A DNA stretch of 64,000 nucleotides from Chelonoidis abingdonii (lineage: Eukaryota; Chordata; Testudines; Testudinidae), in assembly GCF_003597395.2 (NCBI RefSeq), contig NC_133770.1, positions 6,525,298-6,589,297 on the forward strand. Direction: 5' to 3'. Numbering within the stretch: position 1 is the stretch's first letter; every line of letters begins with the position of its first letter. Position numbers and translations under genes: made by a program. Below are positions 57,968 through 64,000 of this stretch, in pieces. The notes below the pieces were generated by a model. The model was not told the DNA's origin. It saw only the letters and a list, made by a program, of their open reading frames with translations, and did no database searches.

Positions 57968-58710
57968 TGTGATAGACCCAGGCCAGTTGGGAACAGCAGA
58001 GTAGAAGGCAGATATACTGGCCACTGGATAAGCAGTTTTCTGTTCCCTGACTGACCAGAGCAGAGGCTGCTCCAGGCTAATGAGAACACCTGACTCCAAT
58101 TAACTTGCAAAGAGTCAGGTGAGGCTGTTAGGCACCTGACTCTAAGGCCCCTCTGATGCTATAAAAGGCTCATTCCAGTCAGGCCAAAGACAGTCAGAGG
58201 AGAGGAAGCATGGCTGAAGGGCTCGGTAATGAAGACACCCTGAAACCACTGGAAAGGGAGTCCTAAGGTAAGGATGAAGAAGGTGTTGAGAGCGAAGCGG
58301 GAGAGCTGTGGGGAAGTGGCCCAGGGAAATGTAGTAACTCTGGCAGTGAAAGGTCGGCTGCCAACAGCTGCTGCCAGTAGAGTCCCTTGGCCAGAACCCA
58401 GAGTAGAGAGTGGGCCTGGGTCCCTGTCGCCCCCAACCCACCACTACAGAAACACCTCCTGGGAGGGGAAGGCGAGCCCCTGTTGGGACTGGAGACTCAA
58501 CTGTTCTTGAATAAACCCATAGGGACAACAGAGACTGTGGGAGTTGTCTCACCAACCTCCTTGCTGGCTTCTGATGAAAAGGGCTCAGTAGACTGTACCC
58601 TGGCCCTAGAGAGAGAAGAGCTATGTGGAGGGTCGCAGTGAGTCTCTGAAGCTAGCGTAAACCGCCTGGAATTGTGGGACCCACCAGGACAAGGTTGGAG
58701 CTATGCCACA
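57968..58710 (+). mobile_element. Solo LTR (TGTGATAG...ATGCCACA)
   Basis: A 743-bp LTR with TG...CA ends and the 4-bp duplication GTCT (57964-57967 and 58711-58714). It has a TATAAAAG promoter box at 58160 and AATAAA at 58510, so R/U5 layout and + orientation are clear. It resembles Gypsy-type LTRs common in turtles. A long Ser/Pro-rich frame on its minus strand is not a gene. Confidence 0.85.
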
Positions 58711-59168
58711 GTCTGTAGTAGCAAAAACAACGAGTCCTTCTATATGCAAAAGAATAAATGGACACAAATCTGACATCAGGAATCATAACATTAAAAAAAC
58801 CAGTAGGAGAGCACTTCAATCTCCCTGTTCACTCAAAAACAGACCTAAAAGTCTGTTATTCAGTTATTCAACAACAAAAACAGAATCCAACGTGAAGCTG
58901 CAAAACCAGAATACCATCAGATTAGGCCTGAATAAAGACTGAGAGTGTTTGGGTCATTACATAACAAACTCAATTTCCCCAATACTAATTTCTCCCTGCT
59001 GTTACTCACACCTTCTGGTCAACTGTCTGTAATGGGCCACTCCAAGAGTTATTTTTCCTCCCTTGGTATCCTGCTGTTAATTGATTTCTCGTTAGACTGA
59101 CCTCAGACTTGGTAAAGCAACCCCCATCCTTTCATGTATTTATACTGCTCCTGTATTTTTCACTTCAT

Positions 59169-59208
59169 GCATCTGATGAAGTGGGCTATAGCCCATGAAA
59201 GCTTATGC
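59169..59208 (+). ncRNA. Hammerhead-ribozyme-like motif
   Basis: The order is stem I GCAT, core CTGATGA, one extra A, stem II GTGGGC with loop TATA and GCCCAT, core GAAA, GC, TT as the cleavage doublet, then ATGC closing stem I. All conserved core positions are present. Stem III is reduced to a self-complementary GC, which would require pairing between two copies. Hammerheads are known in Penelope-like elements, which fits the host element. Activity is untested. Confidence 0.5.
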
Positions 59209-59260
59209 CCAAATACATTTGTTAGTCTGTAAGGTGCCACAAGGGCTCCTCCTTGTTTTT

Positions 59261-61087
59261 GGGTAGACACTGTATTCCTTATATTGGCTGTTGGCTGGCT
59301 TGTCAGTTTCACGGTTCTGCTGGAGCCATACAGCTGACATACTGCTGCCCCCTGGGGTCCTGGCTCCCTGCTCCCCACTAGGAGCATGCGAGGCAACAGG
59401 ACTCTGGGTGCTGATTTACCCACGAGAGGCAAGAAGTCCCTGGTGGTGTTATGCTTATAAGAAGCACACAGAATCTTTTTAACGGGGATAAGGCAATAAG
59501 CCATGTTTATTGAGAGTACAATTTAAGCACTGAAATCAGCATATGCTTCCATCTACCCACCCCAAAAGGTTCTGCAGCTGGATCTTATAGTTACCAGTCC
59601 TTAGTATTGCTCGGTCAGATCCGAAACTGCACATGAGGGAGGGGAGCTGGGTCTCTGGCAAATGCGTTGGAAGCTCTGATGTTGCTGCAGAACGAACCCA
59701 AAGTCCCATGGCAATACACCCTTCTCTTATAGTATTAAGTTCCCATACAAATCTCTGGACCTTGCTGTGTTACACCGGAGCTGTTCAAGGTTGCTCCAGT
59801 CAGCATTATTTGGGTTGTTACTGGGAATTATCCACAGCTGTTTCTTATCTCGTCCCTCTGGCTCCACTCTTTATCTTGTCCTAGGGTGTCTGCCTTTGCT
59901 TTGGGGTCATCAATCTGCCATCCGGGTGAAAGTTGGAGCCTCTCACCTCCTCCACTCCCTTCTTGACCATCTGGCCTAGCTGGCTGTCCTATCTCAGTTA
60001 ATTTCCCACACATCCTTCACTTACACCAAACGGTAAATAAGGCAATTACAGCCATAAAAGTTCTATCCTTCTAAAAACAGTCATTATCAATCTGTAAAGA
60101 ATAAACTCAGAACAATTTCTTTCGACTAATTCAAGGCTACAAATTCCTTCTTACTAATTCAAAGCTAGCAAAAGGAATATAAAGTAAAATGGAGTACAAT
60201 TTTACTTGAGACAATTTCTTTTCATTAGGCTTTTGGCCTACAAAGGCTGCCCCCACTCTGCACTTCTGGCTGGGAGTAGACTCCCAGGGTTGGACGAGGG
60301 GGAGAGCTGCAAGGAGTTGAAAGCCTTGGCTCTCAGCTCCCTACGCTTCCCCTCTTCAGTTAGTGGAAGTGCTCCTGGCGAGGACGCGCCCCTCCGACAG
60401 AGGAGGGTAGTGTGGACATCAGCCACCTGACATAGTTCAACTTAAGACTGCAGTGCAGACATGCCCTGAGATTCTGGAGGACAAAATCGTAGCTTGCAAT
60501 AGATGCTGGAACAGCATAATTATTGCTGTTATTGGCTGTTTCTGAGCCCTGCCTAGTGTCACAAAATGGTGTCACTGTCAGCAAGATGGCTGCCCGTCTC
60601 CAGCATGTCAGCTCAGAATTGGAAGACTTGATTCTGCTCTCACTTAAATTACTTTTCAACTAATGTAAATCCACTGACGTCAATGGATTTGCTTCTGATT
60701 TGCACCCGCCTCAAGCAGGAGCAAAATCAGACCAGGTCATTCATCTTATAAGGGAAACACATTTCACGGTTTATTAATCATGACCAGTGCTTCTTATTTT
60801 TTGAATTTCTCTACTTCTGGCCTGAGGAAAGTGGATACCAATTTCCTTTATGTTATTCCAGGAGATAACAGAGTTGGTTTTAAACTTCATTATGGTGTGT
60901 GAGGGAAGAAAATAAAATCAGATAATAAAATTAAATATTGGTTATTCAGGTTACAGAATAAGGTGGTAAAAAGTTTGAAGGGTCCCAGGTAAAAGTGAAT
61001 TTTCTTCTGCAGCTAGCATTAAAAAAAGCAGCAAGCAAATAGGAGCAGTAAATCAGTTTAATTAATGTTTAGGCAAGGTAAGTGTTA
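59261..61087. other. Intergenic, possible minus-strand LTR part
   Basis: From about 59430 the sequence (ttatgcttataagaagcaca, aaggcaataagccatgttta, ttgagagtac) looks like an antisense LTR with a poly(A) signal, but no ends could be fixed. No gene seen. Confidence 0.35.
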
Positions 61088-61299
61088 AGGGATGATGGTC
61101 TTGTGGTTAAGGCGCTGGACTGGGATGTAGGGAATATGGGTTGTAGGCTTGTCTCTGTTACATGCTTTTTATATGACCTTGGGCTAGTCAATTACAGTGG
61201 GGTTTTCCAAGTAGCTTAATAGAATTTGGGCACCTGATTATGTTGTATTTCAGTGGGAGTGGGTGTCTAACTCCCGTAGCTCTTTTAAATATCCCAGCC

Positions 61300-62090
61300 C
61301 GAAATGCTCTGGAACAGGTGCAGAGAAGGGCTGCTAGGATGATCGGGGGAATGGAGAGCCTGCTTTATGAAAGGAGACTTGTTTAGCTTAGCAAAATGCA
61401 GGCTGAGAGGGGATCTCGTTGCTCTCTATAAATACAACGGGGAGCGGGAAGAGCCATTGAAGTTAAAGGACGATGCTGACATGAGAACACCTGGGGATAA
61501 ACTGGCCAGGAATTAAGTTGGGCTGGAAATGAGAAGGTGGTTTGTAATCAGAGGGGTGAAGTTCTGGAACAGCCTCATATTTATGGATTCCAAGGCCAGA
61601 AGGGACCATTGTGATCATCTAGTCTGACCTCCTGTATAACATAGGCCAGAGAATGTCCCCAAAACAATTCCTAGAGCAGAGCTTTTAGAAAAAACATCCA
61701 ATTTTGATTTAAAAATTGTCAGTGATGGAGAATCCACCATGACCCTTGGTAAATGGTTAATTACCCTCACTGTTAAAAATGTAGGCCTTATTTCCAGCTT
61801 CAGCTTCCAGCCATTGGATTGTTTTACACCCGTCTCTGCTAGATTGAAGAGCCCATTATTAAATGTTTGTTCCCCATGAAGATACTTATCAAGACTAATC
61901 AAGTCACCCCTTAACCTTCTCTTTGTTAAGCTACTCCCAAAAAGGAGTAGTGAGGGCAAGAAACCTAACTGGTTTTCAGATGGGGCTTGATCAGTTTATG
62001 ACTGAGATTATAGGATGAGGTTGCCTGTAATAGCGCAGCACTGTATTCAATGACCCACGAGGCCCCTTCCAGTCCTATGTCCTATATTCC
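61300..62090 (+). mobile_element. CR1 LINE 3' end with nested antisense CR1
   Basis: The + strand CR1 runs aacaggtgcagagaagggct, ctgctaggatgatcggggga, ... gtgaagttctggaacagcct. It is interrupted at about 61577 and resumes at about 61947 with ggcttgatcagtttatgact and cccacgaggccccttccagt. Confidence 0.75.
61577..61946 (-). mobile_element. Antisense CR1 nested in CR1
   Basis: Opens tatttatggattccaaggcc, agaagggaccattgtgatca, and is open on the minus strand for a 114-codon run containing K-R-R-L-R-G-D-L-I-S-L-D-K-Y and V-M-V-D-S-P-S-L-T-I-F-K, the conserved CR1 C-terminus. It is a different subfamily from its host. Confidence 0.8.
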
Positions 62091-62260
62091 TCTGTGCTTT
62101 AGCTCCCTAGCTGTTAAATGAGGTTAATAACTCTGTGTTTTCTGTTTATAATGCAAGCTCTTCAGGGCAGGGACTGTCTCTTATGGCATCTTTGTACAGA
62201 GCCTTGCACTGTGGGAACCTGCGCTCAGTTGGTGCTTAGACAACATCATGATACAGATAA

Positions 62261-62599
62261 TAACGAACAACCCCACACAGACAGTACTCCCGTCATGCTC
62301 CTGCAACCCTGTTGAGGTCAAAGAGGTAATATCAGGTGTAAGTCTGGCACAAGCTGGCTTAAATGACTGTCAAGAACTCTCTAAGTTTGCCCACATAGAG
62401 ATGTCGGGCCACTAGCTAAAGACTAACCCCAGTAGAGCCACCATTTTTTTCTGGTCTCCTGGTCACCTAAAACAGCTTCACTCTGATGGTAACATTTAAC
62501 ACTTGTAGTGCATGACCCCAGTCATCTGAGGATCTGAAAGTATTTAATAATGACTAACACATTTCCCCACTACTCCTACCACGTGAAATGTTATCCTGT
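62261..62599. other. Intergenic, no gene seen
   Basis: Nothing recognised. Confidence 0.4.
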
Positions 62600-64000
62600 G
62601 ACGGAGTGTACCCCTGTGGCCACACCCTATATGCTATTGTAATAATTTTTGTACAAGTCATGTCTTATAAAGTCTCATTTGTAAACTTATAATTTGCTGG
62701 TGAGTAATGTCATGCCTGACTAACCTAAACTAACCTAATTGCCTTCTATGACGAGATAACTGGGTCTGTGGATGAGGGAAAAGCAATGGATGTGTTATTC
62801 CTTGACTTTAGCAAAGCTTTTGATATGGTCTCACACAGTATTCTTGCCAGCAAGTTAGAGTATGGGCTGGATGATTGGAGTATAAGATGGATAGAAAGCT
62901 GGCTAGATCGTAGGGCTCAACGGGTAGTGATCAACGGCTCCGTGTCTAGTTGGCTGCTGGTTTCAAGTGGAGTGCCCTAAGGATCGGTCTTGGGGTTGGT
63001 TTTGTTCAATATCTTCATTAATGATCTGGAGGATGGCGTGGACTGCACTCTCACCAAGTTTGCAGACAACACTAAACTGGGAGGAGTGGTAGATACGCTG
63101 GAGGGTAGGGACAGGATACAGAGGGACCTAGACAAATTAGAGGACTGGGCCAAAAGAAACCTGATGAGGTTCAACAAGGACAGGTGCAGAGTCCTGCACT
63201 TAGGATGGAAGAATCCCATGCCCTGCTACAGACTAGGGACCGAATAGGAAAGAAACAGTTCTGCAGAAAAGGACCTAAAGGGGGTACAGTGGACAAGAAA
63301 GCTGGATATGAGTCCAGTGTGCCTATTGTTGCCAAGAAGGCTAACGGCATTTTTGGGCTTGTTAAGTAGGGGCCTTGCCAGCAGATCGGAGTGGATGTTT
63401 GATCATTCCCCTCTACTAGGCATTTTGGTGAGCCTCAATCTGGAGTACTGTGTCACAGTTTGTGGCCCCACAACTAGCAAAGAGATGTGGAAAAATTGGA
63501 AAGAATTCTCAAGTGGAAAGCACAAAAATGATTAGGGAGCTGAGAGCACATTGACCTTGTGAGGAGAGGCTGAGGTTAACTGGGATTGTTTAGTCTGCAG
63601 AAGGAGAGAATGAGAGGGGGATTTTGATTAGCTGCTTTCCAACTACCTGAGAAGGTGTTCCAAAAGAGGATATGGACTAGACTGTTCTCAGTGGTAGAGC
63701 AGATGACAGGAACAAGTTCTGGCAGTGGGGAAGGATTACGTTGGATATTAGGAAAAACTTCACTCAACGTGGTGAAGCCACTGGAATGGGTCCTGAGGGG
63801 AGGTGGTGGAATCTCTTTCCTTAGAGGTTTTTAAGGTCAGGCTTGACAAAACCCTGGCTGGGATGATTTAGTTGGGAATTGGTCCTGCTTTGAGCAGGGG
63901 GTTGGACTAGATACCTCCTGAGGTCCCTTCCAACCCTGATATTCTATGGTTCTATGAATGTCCTGATAAGATATGTGAGGCAACACAGTATGTGAAGTTA
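62600..64000 (+). repeat. Dispersed repeat split by CR1, running off window
   Basis: The left part (gtgacggagtgtacccctgt, cttataaagtctcatttgta, aacttataatttgctggtga) resumes at 63959 after the CR1 as ctgataagatatgtgaggca, acacagtatgtgaagtta. I recognise the two halves as one turtle-type repeat with LTR-like composition; it continues beyond the window. Confidence 0.5.
62704..63958 (+). mobile_element. CR1 LINE, truncated, with dead RT motif
   Basis: Encodes the palm region (V-L-F-L-D-F-S-K-A-F-D, then a G-V-P block ended by an in-frame stop at about 62979) and L-F-N-I-F-I-N-D-L. At about 63059 the catalytic box reads F-A-D-N instead of F-A-D-D, so a metal-binding Asp is lost. The 3' end has ctttgagcagggggttggac and gatattctatggttctatga. 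Short AATGTC matches flank it (left near 62706, right near 63957), suggesting a target duplication. Confidence 0.88.

Larger units (their letters stand above)
57945..59260 (+). mobile_element. Penelope-like element remnant, split by LTR
   Basis: The left part (57945-57967, cagagtggtagccatgttag) continues after the LTR at 58711 with gtagtagcaaaaacaacgag. About 58748-58860 encodes K-R-I-N-G-H-K-S-D-I-R-N-H-N and then, in another frame after an A-run, a P-V-G-E-H-F-N-like block. These are the GIY-YIG endonuclease-region motifs typical of Penelope-like retroelements. A hammerhead-like motif sits at 59169-59208, and the terminus gttagtctgtaaggtgccac repeats the arms seen at 28627. It is dead: frameshifted and interrupted. 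Confidence 0.7.
61088..62260 (+). repeat. MIR SINE split by a CR1 insertion
   Basis: The tRNA-like head and core start (tggttaaggcgctggactgg, tgaccttgggctagtcaatt) are at 61100-61195. The core resumes at about 62090 (ctctgtgctttagctcccta, gctgttaaatgaggttaata) and runs into an L2-type tail (cttcagggcagggactgtct) ending near 62260. The halves fit as one ancient element. Confidence 0.65.

Noticed and set aside
58142..58555. 137-codon minus-strand frame
   Set aside because: It lies wholly inside the solo LTR and opposite its orientation.
61088..61160. Possible tRNA gene
   Set aside because: The tRNA-like stretch is the head of a MIR SINE and lacks a full cloverleaf.

Overview
The window is vertebrate nuclear DNA, most likely from a turtle; at the least it is sauropsid. 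The evidence is many CR1 LINE pieces ending in the ...GACCTCCTGAGGTCCC... tail, MIR/L2 relics, Penelope-like fragments, several solo LTRs and a dense population of hAT-type MITEs with 8-bp target duplications. Coding sequence is sparse, intron-split and confined to the first 20 kb. A 25-base run of N at 28311-28335 is an assembly gap.

Region 1 (1-5.2 kb) holds the last four coding exons of CCDC12 on the + strand (84-145, 271-305, 1791-1867, 4074-4153). The frame runs unbroken to a ...GSDSD stop. The 5' part of the gene lies upstream of the window.

Region 2 (7.3-20 kb) is the most interesting part. Two tandem + strand genes each encode an 88-residue secreted precursor from two coding exons joined in phase 0. 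Each has a signal peptide, an acidic/neutral propiece sharing a P-x-x-Q-E-x-L-x-V-E motif, basic cleavage-like sites, and a short cationic cysteine-free C-terminus. Gene 1 is 7838-8005 plus 9157-9255, with AATAAA at 9550. Gene 2 is 14659-14820 plus 19553-19657, with AATAAA at 19918. A splice acceptor lies 55 and 56 nt before the two start codons, so both probably also have a noncoding first exon. I recognise no named family; the layout is that of antimicrobial-peptide or peptide-hormone precursors. This is the best candidate for an undescribed system.

Region 3 (20-64 kb) has no gene I can support. It is a layered record of transposition: CR1 on both strands, solo LTRs (26770-27842, 52784-53748, 57968-58710), a hAT MITE family with CAGGGCYGG ends, longer MITEs carrying GC-skewed minisatellites, a Tigger-like element at 41046-41700, and a Penelope-like copy with GIY-YIG coding remnants and a hammerhead-ribozyme-like motif at 59169-59208. 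Several insertions are nested with exact target duplications, so their relative order can be read. The neighbour expected beyond CCDC12 in mammals (PTH1R) was not seen.
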